From DATKUC01 sp964553615 (GTDB taxonomy: Bacteria; Spirochaetota; Spirochaetia; DSM-27196; DATKUC01): a DNA stretch of 64,000 nt. The translations under genes were made by a program, and so were the position numbers. Numbering within the stretch: the first letter of the stretch is position 1; each line of letters starts with the position of its first letter. Of this stretch, positions 33,439 to 42,522 are shown piece by piece. A model generated the notes under the pieces. That model was given only the letters and a program-made list of their open reading frames with translations. It was not told the origin of the DNA and did not search any database. Location: positions 1 to 64,000 of the forward strand of contig CAZKMA010000022.1 of the NCBI GenBank assembly GCA_964553615.1. Reading direction: 5' to 3'.

Positions 33439-34083
33439 GTGGAAACAGATAACAGACCTCTCGTTCTCTTTGACTTCGGGAATGTGCTCGCTTTGCACGA
33501 CCGCCTCGAGATATGCGGCAGATTCTCCGCGCATTCGTCGCTGTCGGCACAGGAAGTGTGTGCGCGAATATTCGGAACGGAGATTGAATACGACTCGGAA
33601 ACCGGCAAGTATGACTCGCGGGAACACTTCAGGCGCATCAAATCCGCTATAGGCGGAGATTCGGACTGGAGCTACGACGAGTTTGTCGACGAGTTCAAGA
33701 ATGTCTTCACCCTGAACGAAGAGGCGGTTACCGCTCTCGTGCACGCTGCGCGGGACTGCCGCGTGGTCATACTTTCGAACATCTCATATGTGCATTCGCT
33801 CTGGCTCTTCGAGCAGGAAATCCTTGCCACGGTGCCTGAATCCTACATCTTATCCTACAAAGTCTCGGTCATGAAGCCTGATCCACAGATATGGCGCATA
33901 GCCCTGTCGCGGTCAGGCGTTCCTGCCGCCCGCACTCTCTTCGTGGACGACAGTGAGGAAAACTGTGCGGCAGCAGAGGAGCTCGGCATCCGCTCCATTC
34001 ACTACCGCAAAGGCGTGACCGACCTTTACGGCGAGATTGACCGATGGATTCGCGCGGCAACGCTGTCCACGGTCACCGATTAG
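33439..34083 (+). CDS. HAD-superfamily hydrolase (YihX/haloacid dehalogenase type)
   Basis: About 214 residues from the GTG at 33439, with GGTGGA just upstream. An ATG at 33421 in the same frame lies inside the promoter's -10 box and is less likely. Motif I is VLFDFGNVLA, with the nucleophile Asp as the first Asp; motif II is VVILSNIS; the conserved Lys is in SVMKPDPQIW; the final acidic motif is LFVDDSEENC. It should be a Mg-dependent phosphatase acting on a small phosphorylated metabolite. The next gene is a ferric-type ABC importer 71 bases on. Confidence 0.85.
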   Translation: METDNRPLVLFDFGNVLALHDRLEICGRFSAHSSLSAQEVCARIFGTEIEYDSETGKYDSREHFRRIKSAIGGDSDWSYDEFVDEFKNVFTLNEEAVTALVHAARDCRVVILSNISYVHSLWLFEQEILATVPESYILSYKVSVMKPDPQIWRIALSRSGVPAARTLFVDDSEENCAAAEELGIRSIHYRKGVTDLYGEIDRWIRAATLSTVTD

Positions 34084-34154
34084 TGGGTATCCGGGGACAT
34101 GTCCCCACAACAGCAAGCCGGCCGTACGGCCGGAAATCAGGGGAGGGTATTCTC

Positions 34155-35153
34155 ATGAGGTTCAAGACAGCACTATTGGCACTGTTGCTGATCGTTCCGG
34201 CGGCGCTCTTTGCGAGCGGCAGCACAGAGGCGGGGCAAAGCAAGACCGTCGTCCTGTACACGGCACACGAGCAGCAGATCGTCGACCCTATGGTCCCGAT
34301 GTTCGAAAAGGACACGGGAATAAAGGTTCAGTACGTGAAGGCGGGCTCGGGAGATATCATCCAGCGCGTGAAGGCGGAAGCCGGAAATCCGCAGGGTGAC
34401 GTAATCTGGAGCATCGGCGGTGAGCAGCTGGAGGCAATGAACGACCTGCTGGCACCCTACACCCCGAAGGACTGGGATAAGATCGAGCCGGTCTTCAAGG
34501 TGGGAACCAACTGGCTTCCGTACACCGGTATCGTAATGGTGTTCGTCGTCAACACCAACCTCGTACCGGCAAACCTGACGCCGCAGAAGTGGACAGACCT
34601 CGCCGATCCACGCCTCAAGGGCAAGATCTCCTCCGCGCGGGCGGACAAATCGGGCTCTTCCTACATGCAGCTCGCCACCGTCCTGAACATCTACAAGGAC
34701 AAGGGCTGGGACGTCTACAAGTCTATTCTGAAGAATTTCGTTCTTTCAAGCAGCTCAGGGGCAGTCTCGCGATACGTCAACGACGGTGAGGCGGCGGTCG
34801 GGCTTACGCTGGAAGACAACGCCTTCCGCTACGTCGAGGGCGGCGGTCCGGTAAAGATCGTCTACCCGACGGATGGGACAACGGCTGCCCCGGACGGCAT
34901 TGCTCTCATCAAAGGCGCACCGCATCCGGATGCCGGAAAGGCGTTCATCGACTGGGCGCTTTCGAAAAAGGCACAGGACTTCCTGGTTGAGAAAATGGCC
35001 CGCAGGCCGGTCCGGATGGACGGCGCGGTTCCGCAGGGACTACCACCGCTGAAAGAAATCAACACGGTTCCTTACAGCTTCAAGTGGTCCGCGGACAACC
35101 GCGAAAAGTTCCTCAAGCAGTGGACCGATCTCGTCATGCAGGTCGGGATCTAA
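34155..35153 (+). CDS. Ferric-type ABC transporter substrate-binding protein (FbpA/PotD-like)
   Basis: About 332 residues. The ATG at 34155 follows GGGAGG and starts a signal peptide; the mature end reads ASGSTEAGQSK, a spirochaete-like pattern. VVLYTAHEQQIVDPMVPMFEKDTGI is the usual start of family 1/ferric-type binding proteins, and DVIWSIGGEQLEAM and KWTDLADPRLKGKI support it. Ligand may be ferric iron or a similar anion complex; the Tyr pair of classic FbpA is not clear. It is followed by its ATPase and a fused permease. Confidence 0.88.
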   Translation: MRFKTALLALLLIVPAALFASGSTEAGQSKTVVLYTAHEQQIVDPMVPMFEKDTGIKVQYVKAGSGDIIQRVKAEAGNPQGDVIWSIGGEQLEAMNDLLAPYTPKDWDKIEPVFKVGTNWLPYTGIVMVFVVNTNLVPANLTPQKWTDLADPRLKGKISSARADKSGSSYMQLATVLNIYKDKGWDVYKSILKNFVLSSSSGAVSRYVNDGEAAVGLTLEDNAFRYVEGGGPVKIVYPTDGTTAAPDGIALIKGAPHPDAGKAFIDWALSKKAQDFLVEKMARRPVRMDGAVPQGLPPLKEINTVPYSFKWSADNREKFLKQWTDLVMQVGI

Positions 35154-35167
35154 GAAAAGGTTGTAGT

Positions 35168-35197
35168 GTCCGACCGGTTCGAGAGAGCCGGCCGGAC
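35168..35197 (+). terminator. Stem-loop between binding-protein and ATPase genes
   Basis: GTCCGACCGG (35168-35177) pairs with 35188-35197 with one mismatch and a 10-base loop. No T-run. Such stems after binding-protein genes often stabilise the upstream mRNA and lower downstream expression. Confidence 0.45.
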
Positions 35198-35252
35198 GTT
35201 CTCCGACCCCTGCGCAGCGGCCGGCTGCGTGTAATTATCGAGAGTCGCCGTA

Positions 35253-36368
35253 ATGTCAGTAATCCGATTGTCGAATATCGACAAGAGTTTCGGGCAGGTT
35301 CACGCGCTCAAGGACATCAACATCGACATCCAGTCGGGTGAATTCTTCACCCTGCTCGGTCCGTCAGGGTGTGGGAAGACCACGCTTCTCCGCATCATAG
35401 CCGGATTCTACAACCAGGACAGGGGCAGTATTCATATCGGCGAACGGACCATGGACGGTGTACCGCCCTACGATCGCGACACGGGGATGGTGTTTCAGAA
35501 CTACGCCGTTTTTCCGCACATGACGGTGTTCGAGAACGTCGCCTTCGGCCTGCGCAACAGGCGCGTTCCCGCAGACGAAATCCGCCGCCGCGTTGCAAGC
35601 GCTCTGGAGACTGCCCGGCTTACCGGGTACGAGGAGCGGACACCCGACCAGCTTTCAGGCGGTCAGCAGCAGAGAGTGGGACTGGCGCGGGCCCTGGTCA
35701 TAGAGCCCCAGGTGCTGCTCATGGACGAACCGCTGTCCAACCTGGATGCCAAGCTGCGGCTCCAGATGCGCGAAGAGATTCGCGATATCCAGCGGCAGCT
35801 CGGTATAACGACCGTCTACGTTACCCACGACCAGGAGGAGGCGCTCGTGATCTCGGACCGCATAGCGGTAATGAATCTCGGGCAGATCCAGCAGATAGGC
35901 AGCGCATGGGACGTATACAAGCGGCCCGCGAACGTGTTTGCCGCGGCCTTTGTCGGTCACATGAACTTTGTAGAGGCCACACTGCAGTCCGAATCCGGAA
36001 AGCGGGTATTCCAGGTAGAAGGGGCATCGGAAACCTTCGACGCTTCTCCGTGGAGAAGTCTGCCGGCCGGAGTCGGCGTGCGGCTCGCGTTCCGGCCCGA
36101 GGATCTCGCCATCGGGAAAGACATACAGGTGGAGCCCGGAAGTCTCCGGCTCTCCTGTACCGTGGAGAAGAGTATCTTCACCGGCGCGCTCGTTCAGTAC
36201 ACGCTCCGGGACAGGAGCGGTGCCCTGATCGTGGCAGAGCGTCACCGTCCGGAAATAGAGGGCATCATTGCCACCGGAACCGCGGTGGAAACGCAGGTCA
36301 GCTCCTCATCGCTCCACCTCTTTTCCGCGGAGGACGGAACGAGGGTTCGGCGGGAGGAGACGCCATGA
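35253..36368 (+). CDS. ABC transporter ATP-binding protein (FbpC/PotA type)
   Basis: 371 residues. Walker A LLGPSGCGKTTLLRI, Q-loop MVFQNYAVFPHMTV, signature LSGGQQQRVGLARALV, Walker B VLLMDEPLSNLDAKLR and switch His VYVTHDQEEAL are all present. The C-terminal 120 residues form a TOBE-type regulatory domain (FRPEDLAIG). It powers the importer with the permease encoded next (ATGA overlap). Confidence 0.94.
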   Translation: MSVIRLSNIDKSFGQVHALKDINIDIQSGEFFTLLGPSGCGKTTLLRIIAGFYNQDRGSIHIGERTMDGVPPYDRDTGMVFQNYAVFPHMTVFENVAFGLRNRRVPADEIRRRVASALETARLTGYEERTPDQLSGGQQQRVGLARALVIEPQVLLMDEPLSNLDAKLRLQMREEIRDIQRQLGITTVYVTHDQEEALVISDRIAVMNLGQIQQIGSAWDVYKRPANVFAAAFVGHMNFVEATLQSESGKRVFQVEGASETFDASPWRSLPAGVGVRLAFRPEDLAIGKDIQVEPGSLRLSCTVEKSIFTGALVQYTLRDRSGALIVAERHRPEIEGIIATGTAVETQVSSSSLHLFSAEDGTRVRREETP

Positions 36369-38026
36369 AGTTCGCCCGGGGAAAACGCTTCGACTTCTGG
36401 TCCGCGGTCACTATTCTCGGCTACATCATAGTCATCCTTCTGCTCATACTGCCGCTCTTCAATATTTTCGCATCCAGCTTCATTGGCAAGGAGACGGGCC
36501 GGTTCGATCTCTCGAACTACCGGGAGTTTCTTTCGAAGTCCTACTACCTCGTTACCGTTTTAAACAGCCTCATAGTCTCCGTGGGTGGAACCATCGGAGC
36601 GGTGCTCCTCGGTGTGCCGCTCGCATTTTTCGTCTCCCGCTACCGTATTCGCGGAACGCCGATCCTGTCCACGCTTGCCGTGCTCGCGTTGCTGTCGCCC
36701 CCCTTCATCGGCGCCTATTCCTGGATCATCATGCTGGGAAACAATGGTTTTGTGCGCAACTTCCTGAGCTCGATCGGCATAGGGCTGCCGCCCATCTACG
36801 GCGCGTTCGGCATTATCCTGGTCAACAGTCTGCAGCACTACCCCTTCGTCTTTCTGATGGTCTCCGGAGCGCTTTCCACGGTCGACCGGTCACTCGAGGA
36901 AGCGGCGCAGAACCTTGGGGCCCGCGGCACGCGGACCTTCATGCGCGTTACCCTGCCGCTTGTAACACCGTCTCTCACCGGAGGCGCGCTCATAGCATTC
37001 ATGATGGCACTGGCCGACTTCGGAACGCCGATGATCCTTGGGCGAAATTTCCGGGTGCTTCCAACCATGGCATATAACCTGTTTACCTCGGACATCGGCG
37101 AAAACCCGGGCCTGGCCGCCACGGTGAGCATGTTCCTTATTCTCGTTTCCACCATCGTCCTGCTCTTTCAGCGGTACGCCGCCGGGAGGCACAAGTACTC
37201 GAGCTCACTCGTGAACCGCCCCATCGTGAAGCGACTCCACGGGTGGAAAACCGTCGTAGTTCACCTCATCTGCTATTTCATCGTAACCTTGAGCTCGCTT
37301 CCGCTCGCGGTGGTTGTCGTCTCATCGTTTCGAAGGACGAGCGGACCGGTATTCAAGCCCGGCTTCGATCTTGGCAGCTACGGGCGCGTGCTGAGTGAGG
37401 TTCCACAGGCAATCTTCAACTCGCTCTCCTTTTCTGTGGTGGCGGTAATCGTGATTGTCGTAATTGGAACACTTCTCGGCTTCGTCCTTTCCCGCAAGAC
37501 GAATATCGCAAGCAAGCTGCTCGATCCACTCCTTATGATTCCCTATATCGTCCCTGGAACGGTGCTCGGCATAGGATTTGTCGTTGCCTTCAACCGCAAG
37601 CCGCTCTACCTCGTCGGGACGGCAACCATCATCATCCTCTCCTATTTTATCCGGCGGTTGCCCTATTCGGTCCGGTCAAGCGCATCCATCCTGAAGCAGA
37701 TTGACCCCAGCATTGAGGAAGCAGCGGTCAACCTTGGCGCAAAGCCGGCACGCACCTTCCGGTTGGTAACCCTTCCGCTGATGGGGCCGGGTGTGCTCTC
37801 CGGTGCGGTAATGAGCTGGGTCACCGCGGTGAACGAGCTCTCCTCCTCCATCGTGCTCTACGTCGGCGCAACCGCTACCATGACGGTACGCATCTACCTC
37901 GCCGTGCTCGACGGCAACTTCGGCACCGCCTCTGCGCTGGCCACAATGCTCCTGTTTGCTACCGGTATTGCGCTCTACGTTGTGAACAGGTTTTTCGGCG
38001 TTAAGGGAGATGCGTTTACGGGGTAG
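36365..38026 (+). CDS. Ferric-type ABC permease, fused tandem (FbpB-like)
   Basis: About 553 residues, ATG at 36365 overlapping the ATPase stop. About 12 membrane helices in two homologous halves, each with an EAA loop: SLEEAAQNLGARGTRTF and SIEEAAVNLGAKPARTF. The fused double permease is normal for ferric-type importers, so one chain provides both membrane halves. It converges with the TMEM175 gene; a hairpin repeat lies between them. Confidence 0.93.
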   Translation: MKFARGKRFDFWSAVTILGYIIVILLLILPLFNIFASSFIGKETGRFDLSNYREFLSKSYYLVTVLNSLIVSVGGTIGAVLLGVPLAFFVSRYRIRGTPILSTLAVLALLSPPFIGAYSWIIMLGNNGFVRNFLSSIGIGLPPIYGAFGIILVNSLQHYPFVFLMVSGALSTVDRSLEEAAQNLGARGTRTFMRVTLPLVTPSLTGGALIAFMMALADFGTPMILGRNFRVLPTMAYNLFTSDIGENPGLAATVSMFLILVSTIVLLFQRYAAGRHKYSSSLVNRPIVKRLHGWKTVVVHLICYFIVTLSSLPLAVVVVSSFRRTSGPVFKPGFDLGSYGRVLSEVPQAIFNSLSFSVVAVIVIVVIGTLLGFVLSRKTNIASKLLDPLLMIPYIVPGTVLGIGFVVAFNRKPLYLVGTATIIILSYFIRRLPYSVRSSASILKQIDPSIEEAAVNLGAKPARTFRLVTLPLMGPGVLSGAVMSWVTAVNELSSSIVLYVGATATMTVRIYLAVLDGNFGTASALATMLLFATGIALYVVNRFFGVKGDAFTG

Positions 38027-38041
38027 AGGGCGGCTCAGCCT

Positions 38042-38068
38042 CTGAAGTATCAACAACCGTGTTGATAC
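38042..38068. repeat. Hairpin-containing intergenic repeat, copy 1
   Basis: A 26-base sequence (38042-38067, starting CTGAAGTATCAACAACC) is identical to one at 39617. Inside it, TATCAACA and TGTTGATA form an 8-bp stem with an ACCG loop (9 bp here, to 38068). Lying between convergent genes it may also end transcription from both sides. Confidence 0.8.
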
Positions 38069-38119
38069 CGACGATGCACGGTCCGTCTGGACGTCAATAG
38101 GAGATGCAACGGGAAGCGG

Positions 38120-38746
38120 CTACAGGCGGGTGAACACAACAAGCGATAACCAGGAGTATTTGGCTGCATCGGCATCGATGAACGCGATGCCAACTGAAGC
38201 CGCAAATACGAGCGGGAAGGCAATGAGCCGGCGGTATTCACGGCGCCGATCCTCACCTGAAAGACCTGCCACGACAAGCCTGTTCCCACGGGAAGCGTGC
38301 GCCCAGCTCGCAAGGGAAAACAGGCCGAGGAGAACCATCAACAAAGCGTAGAGGATGGTTGCCGCCCGATTGCCGTTTTCACTGATGATCGAAGTGGCAA
38401 AGGGAACCAGCGCAACGACCATTAACACAAAGAGGTTCAGGAAAAGCATCGTCCGGTCAGCGCGTTTGATAAGGCGAAACCGGTGGTGGTGCCCGATCCA
38501 AAAGACCCCGATGACCAGAAAACTGATAGCGAATCCGAGGTACTGGCGCCACAGCGAGAGCAGCAGGGACAGCACGCTATTGTCATCGAGATTGGAAAGT
38601 TCCGCGGGAACCCGAATGTCAATGACGAGGATCGTCATTGCAATTGCTATGACTGCATCGCTGAAGAAAACCAGACGGTCAATTCCGCCATCGTCCTCTC
38701 CACTTCTTCGCACTGCCCTGCGTCTCCGCCAACTTTTCGAGCTCAT
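38120..38746 (-). CDS. TMEM175-family potassium-channel-like membrane protein
   Basis: About 208 residues, ATG at 38746 overlapping the upstream CPBP stop as ATGA. The first helix carries RLVFFSDAVIAIAMTILVI, the FSDxxxxxAMT signature of bacterial TMEM175 channels, where it lines the pore. About six helices are visible. It probably conducts K+ across the inner membrane as an oligomer. Co-transcribed with the CPBP protease; the pair is bracketed by two copies of a hairpin repeat. Confidence 0.87.
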   Translation of the reverse strand: MSSKSWRRRRAVRRSGEDDGGIDRLVFFSDAVIAIAMTILVIDIRVPAELSNLDDNSVLSLLLSLWRQYLGFAISFLVIGVFWIGHHHRFRLIKRADRTMLFLNLFVLMVVALVPFATSIISENGNRAATILYALLMVLLGLFSLASWAHASRGNRLVVAGLSGEDRRREYRRLIAFPLVFAASVGIAFIDADAAKYSWLSLVVFTRL

Positions 38747-39558
38747 ACTGCAATAACCGCTTCCGAAATATCCCGGTTTCCGGCAAGTCGTCCGGGACGT
38801 GCAATCAGGACTACCACAATAGCAGCGAACGCCAGCGCACTCACAAAAATCCAAAACAGCTCGGTCCGCGCCGACATCACCGCAGAAAAGGCAATGGTGG
38901 TATCTGTTGCTGCATGGAACAGGGCCACAACAAGCACGCTGCCGCGAGCGTTATTGAAAATCCATCCGGTCAGAACGGATGTCGCCACGGCTGAAAGTAT
39001 GAATCCCGAGAAGGGAATATGAGATTGAAATGATCCCGGGATGAAAAAGAGCGGTAGATGCCAGAGACCCCAAAGCACTCCGAGCAGGAGGTTTGCCGCG
39101 AGCGCGGGCATGCGTGACTGGAGTCGAGGCAAGGCGAATCCTCGCCACGCGGTTTCTTCGGTAAGCAGAAAGAAGAACCATTGAAAGAGAAGCGCGCCTG
39201 CCACTCGCCCGAAGGTGACGTCAGACGGGACGGTGTGTCCAACGCCCGCAAGAAGCGCAATGCCGACCGCGATTGCCGCAAGAGCAGGAACAAGAAGAAC
39301 CGCAACCGCAAACCAAACTGGATTGATCCTAGTTCGGATTAGCCTGGCCAGCAGGTCCTTCACCGCGGGCATTCCCCCGGACAGGAACGCCACTCCATAC
39401 GTTGCAATCGTAAGTCCAAACCAGAACGCGAAGGCATTCGGCACACGGAACGCGAGTACGCCCGCGCTGTGAGCAATCGCTGCAAACCACACCATCCACG
39501 GCAGCAGATACGCGAGCAGAAAGAACAATCCAACCGATCCAGGCTTCATTCGGCCCAT
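38743..39558 (-). CDS. CPBP-family intramembrane metalloprotease
   Basis: About 271 residues from the ATG at 39558 (AGGAGG upstream; a longer frame adds an unlikely Arg-rich head). The three CPBP motifs are present: EETAWRGFALPRL (motif 1, catalytic EE and R), GVLWGLWHLPLFF (motif 2 with His) and a late NNARGSVLVVALFHA (motif 3 with Asn and His). About eight helices. Bacterial members process prenylated or small peptides and some confer self-immunity to bacteriocins; none is seen nearby. Confidence 0.88.
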   Translation of the reverse strand: MGRMKPGSVGLFFLLAYLLPWMVWFAAIAHSAGVLAFRVPNAFAFWFGLTIATYGVAFLSGGMPAVKDLLARLIRTRINPVWFAVAVLLVPALAAIAVGIALLAGVGHTVPSDVTFGRVAGALLFQWFFFLLTEETAWRGFALPRLQSRMPALAANLLLGVLWGLWHLPLFFIPGSFQSHIPFSGFILSAVATSVLTGWIFNNARGSVLVVALFHAATDTTIAFSAVMSARTELFWIFVSALAFAAIVVVLIARPGRLAGNRDISEAVIAV

Positions 39559-39616
39559 TGGAACTTTCCTCCTCGGAGTCAGAGTAGCGACCGGAATGCT
39601 ATATGGCAAGTCCGGA

Positions 39617-39642
39617 CTGAAGTATCAACAACCGTGTTGATA
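39617..39642. repeat. Hairpin-containing intergenic repeat, copy 2
   Basis: Identical over 26 bases to 38042-38067, in the same orientation, with the same TATCAACA/TGTTGATA stem. Downstream both copies share diverged traces (CGACG, then GGTCCG). It lies 59 bases upstream of the CPBP gene, so the pair of genes is flanked by direct repeats. Confidence 0.8.
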
Positions 39643-39854
39643 ACGACGTTGCAGGGAGTCGGAGCGCCCGCCTGACCATGCAGGGTCCGCCGGGAAACCA
39701 GTGAAAGGCGTTTACACCCCCAATTCCGGCCTCGGCTTCCGGGATGCTTTCCATCAACACGCTCCGTTATACCTCAAATTCCATGCTATTATGTGGTGCC
39801 TGTTGCAGCATCGCCAGATAGTTCTCAAATTTCGCGAACAGAGGACCTCAACGC

Positions 39855-41165
39855 ATGACGGAACGCAGCGTAGACAGCCCGGAAGTCCAACAAAACGTCG
39901 AGCGTAACTACCGATGGAACTTCGTGGTCAACACCCTGGATGGCGCGAGCTTCTGGTTTGCGATGAGTTTCATCTCGTATACTGTCATCCTTCCCCTGTT
40001 CGTACGGCACTTTACGTCTAACCCGGTGCTGATTGGCCTGATCCCGTTTCTGTACACGGCAGGCACCCTCCTGCCGCAGCTCTTTGTTGCCAACGCCGTT
40101 GAGCGCGCTCCCCGAAAGAAGTTCTTTCCGGTAACGCTCGGTTTCTTCCTCGAGCGGGTACCTATTGTGCTGATGATCCCGGCGACCTATTTTCTTGCGG
40201 GCAGTCGACCGACGCTGGCACTGGCGGCCTTCTTCGTGCTGTACGCCTGGTTCACCTTCGGGGCGGGCATGATCATCGTCGGATGGCAGGATCTCATTGC
40301 GAAAATAATCCCGGTGCAGAGGCGTGGACGGTTCTTCGGCATCACCAACTTCATCGGCAACGGATCAGGCATCCTCGGGGCGGCCGCGCTCCCTTTCATT
40401 CTCGCAAAGTTCACGTTTCCGCTCGGGTATGTATTGTCCTTCACGGTGGCTGCCACGCTGACGCTCCTCTCCTGGACCTTCCTGTCGCTTACCCGCGAAC
40501 CGGCGGTAAAGAGTACAAAGCCTGTGGTTTCGCAACTCGAATACTTCCGTTCGCTGCCTGCAATCCTGCGCAAGAACCGCAATTTCAGAATGTACCTTCT
40601 TGCACAGATCATCTTCGCATTGAGCGGGATGGCGACCGGTTTCCTCGTGGTGTATTCGGTACGCACCTGGAACCTTCAGGATGCTCAGGCAAGTGGTTTT
40701 ACAATCGCCCTGCAGGTCGGCCTTGCCGCGGCGAACCTGGCGTTCGGTTTTCTTGCAGACCGCACGGGCCACAAGCTGGCACTCGAGATCGGAATGACGC
40801 TGAATGTCCTCCTGTTGGTGCTCGCAATTGTGGCACCGGGCCCACTCTGGTTTTTCGCCATCTTCTTTCTGCGTGGCGCGGTCAGGGCGGTCATCCAGGT
40901 CTCAGGCACTTCCATTGTCTACGAGTTTACCAGTCCGGAGAATCGCGCTACATACATCGGACTGGCAAACACCATTCCGGGTGTGGCCGGGTCCATTGCG
41001 CCGCTTCTCGGCGGCTGGCTTGCCGGAGCCATCAGCTACCGGGCCATGTTCATTCTCGCTGCGATCATCGGGGTGGTAAGCTGGCTCCTCCTGCACTTTT
41101 CGGTGCACGAGCCGCGGACGCTGGAACAGGAACGTCCTGACCCCGGCCTCCCGATGAAGGTGTGA
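39855..41165 (+). CDS. MFS transporter
   Basis: 436 residues with 12 predicted helices. NYRWNFVVNTLDGASFWFAMSF starts the first helix; helix 2-3 and 8-9 loops are MFS-like (FGFLADRTGHKLALEIG), and the helix-11 region GVAGSIAPLLGGWLAG is typical. It belongs to a family of MFS proteins of unknown substrate in anaerobes. No regulator is adjacent. Confidence 0.85.
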   Translation: MTERSVDSPEVQQNVERNYRWNFVVNTLDGASFWFAMSFISYTVILPLFVRHFTSNPVLIGLIPFLYTAGTLLPQLFVANAVERAPRKKFFPVTLGFFLERVPIVLMIPATYFLAGSRPTLALAAFFVLYAWFTFGAGMIIVGWQDLIAKIIPVQRRGRFFGITNFIGNGSGILGAAALPFILAKFTFPLGYVLSFTVAATLTLLSWTFLSLTREPAVKSTKPVVSQLEYFRSLPAILRKNRNFRMYLLAQIIFALSGMATGFLVVYSVRTWNLQDAQASGFTIALQVGLAAANLAFGFLADRTGHKLALEIGMTLNVLLLVLAIVAPGPLWFFAIFFLRGAVRAVIQVSGTSIVYEFTSPENRATYIGLANTIPGVAGSIAPLLGGWLAGAISYRAMFILAAIIGVVSWLLLHFSVHEPRTLEQERPDPGLPMKV

Positions 41166-41232
41166 CAGACCGCTTCCGGAAGCACGGTCGGCTGTCGGCA
41201 AAATATATGGCCGTTTGTTTCCATGTTGAATC

Positions 41233-41262
41233 TTGATAGACATAGTCCTGCGGGACTACAAT
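41233..41262 (+). promoter_or_regulatory. Promoter for the 7TM-PAS gene
   Basis: TTGATA (41233-41238), 18 bases, TACAAT (41257-41262). The -10 overlaps an ATG at 41261; the next in-frame ATG at 41270 would coincide with the expected transcript start. Confidence 0.55.
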
Positions 41263-41269
41263 GCAACCG

Positions 41270-42481
41270 ATGCGTCTCGACTACACGGCTTTTCTGATCC
41301 TTGCGCCGTTCATGGCCATTGCTGTTCTTGGGGCAACGGTCCTGGTGTGGCGAAGGCGCAGGAACCCGGGTGTGCGATTTCTTCTTGTTTTCGCTGTCGG
41401 CGCGTTCGGATATCTGGTGTTCAACTCGCTCGAGCTTCTGTCAGCCACGCGGGAGTGGACGCTGTTCTGGGCGAAAGGTGAACACGTCTGGGCTGTACTC
41501 ATGCCCGTTTTCTGGCTTCTTTTCGTCTTCGACTTCACGGGGCATCGGGATTGGATCCGGCCTCTGTTTATCTTTCCGCTGATCGTCCCGGGAATTATCG
41601 ACGTAGTCCTTACCTATACCAATAAGTTTCACCACCTCATCTGGACAAACGAACGGTTCTTCCCGGTGGGTGCATCGCTCGGGCTCCAGACCGACCATGG
41701 TCCCTACTTCTACATCTCCGTCATCTTCGACTTTCTGGTGCTGCTGCTTGGCGTGGGAATTGTGCAGCGTGAGCTTCGGTCGAGTCACGGACTCTATCGA
41801 CGGCAGCTGCTCTGGATATCATCAGGAGTAATCATTCCAATTTTGTTCGCCCTGATCTATGTCTTCGGCCTGGCGCCTGGACTTGCCAAGGACTACACAC
41901 CACTCGGGCTCGCCCTGGGCGCCTTGATGTTCGTCGGAGCGTTCTACCGGTCGCGGTTCCTCGATCTTGCACCCGCTTCCCGGATGCGGATTTTCGATGC
42001 GCTTCCCGACGGCGTGGTTGTGCTGGATACCGGGTATCGAATTGTGGACATGAACAGGCACGCTATGTCGATTCTTTCGCTCACCGAAAATATGGTAGGT
42101 GCGCCGCTCGGATACAATCGGGGTGTTGCGCTTCTCATAGAGAATCTCACCGCGGACTCCGATGAGGTCACCTCGGATATTTCGACGGGAGAAGGAGATG
42201 ACCGGCGCTTCTTCGAGTTGAAGCTGCGGCGACTGAGCTCGACGGAGAATGGTCGGGATGGGCTATTGCTGATCCTTCACGATATTACTGATCGGGTCAG
42301 GCTCCTGGACGAGATCAGGACGCTTCGCGGCATAGTCCCGATCTGTGCACGCTGCAAAAAGATCCGCGACGATGACGGGTTCTGGCAGCACGTAGAGACA
42401 TATGTAGCCCAGCATTCATACGCCGAGTTCAGCCATGGCTTGTGTCCGGATTGCCTGGAGAAACTCCATCCGAAGGAGTAA
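41270..42481 (+). CDS. 7TM-PAS sensor protein with C-terminal zinc-ribbon-like tail, no kinase
   Basis: About 403 residues from the ATG at 41270 (41261 is possible but lies in the -10 box). Residues 1-220 form seven membrane helices of the N-terminal 7TM type found on histidine kinases. Residues about 225-340 are PAS-like (RIFDALPDGVVVLDTGYRIVDMN). The last 50 residues, GIVPICARCKKIRDDDGFWQ then FSHGLCPDC, form a CxxC...CxxC tail found on many PAS sensors. There is no HisKA, GGDEF or other output domain, so the tail may be the signalling part. Confidence 0.85.
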   Translation: MRLDYTAFLILAPFMAIAVLGATVLVWRRRRNPGVRFLLVFAVGAFGYLVFNSLELLSATREWTLFWAKGEHVWAVLMPVFWLLFVFDFTGHRDWIRPLFIFPLIVPGIIDVVLTYTNKFHHLIWTNERFFPVGASLGLQTDHGPYFYISVIFDFLVLLLGVGIVQRELRSSHGLYRRQLLWISSGVIIPILFALIYVFGLAPGLAKDYTPLGLALGALMFVGAFYRSRFLDLAPASRMRIFDALPDGVVVLDTGYRIVDMNRHAMSILSLTENMVGAPLGYNRGVALLIENLTADSDEVTSDISTGEGDDRRFFELKLRRLSSTENGRDGLLLILHDITDRVRLLDEIRTLRGIVPICARCKKIRDDDGFWQHVETYVAQHSYAEFSHGLCPDCLEKLHPKE

Positions 42482-42522
42482 CTGCCCCGAAGACGACAAG
42501 CGCTCTATTGCTGACATTGAGG

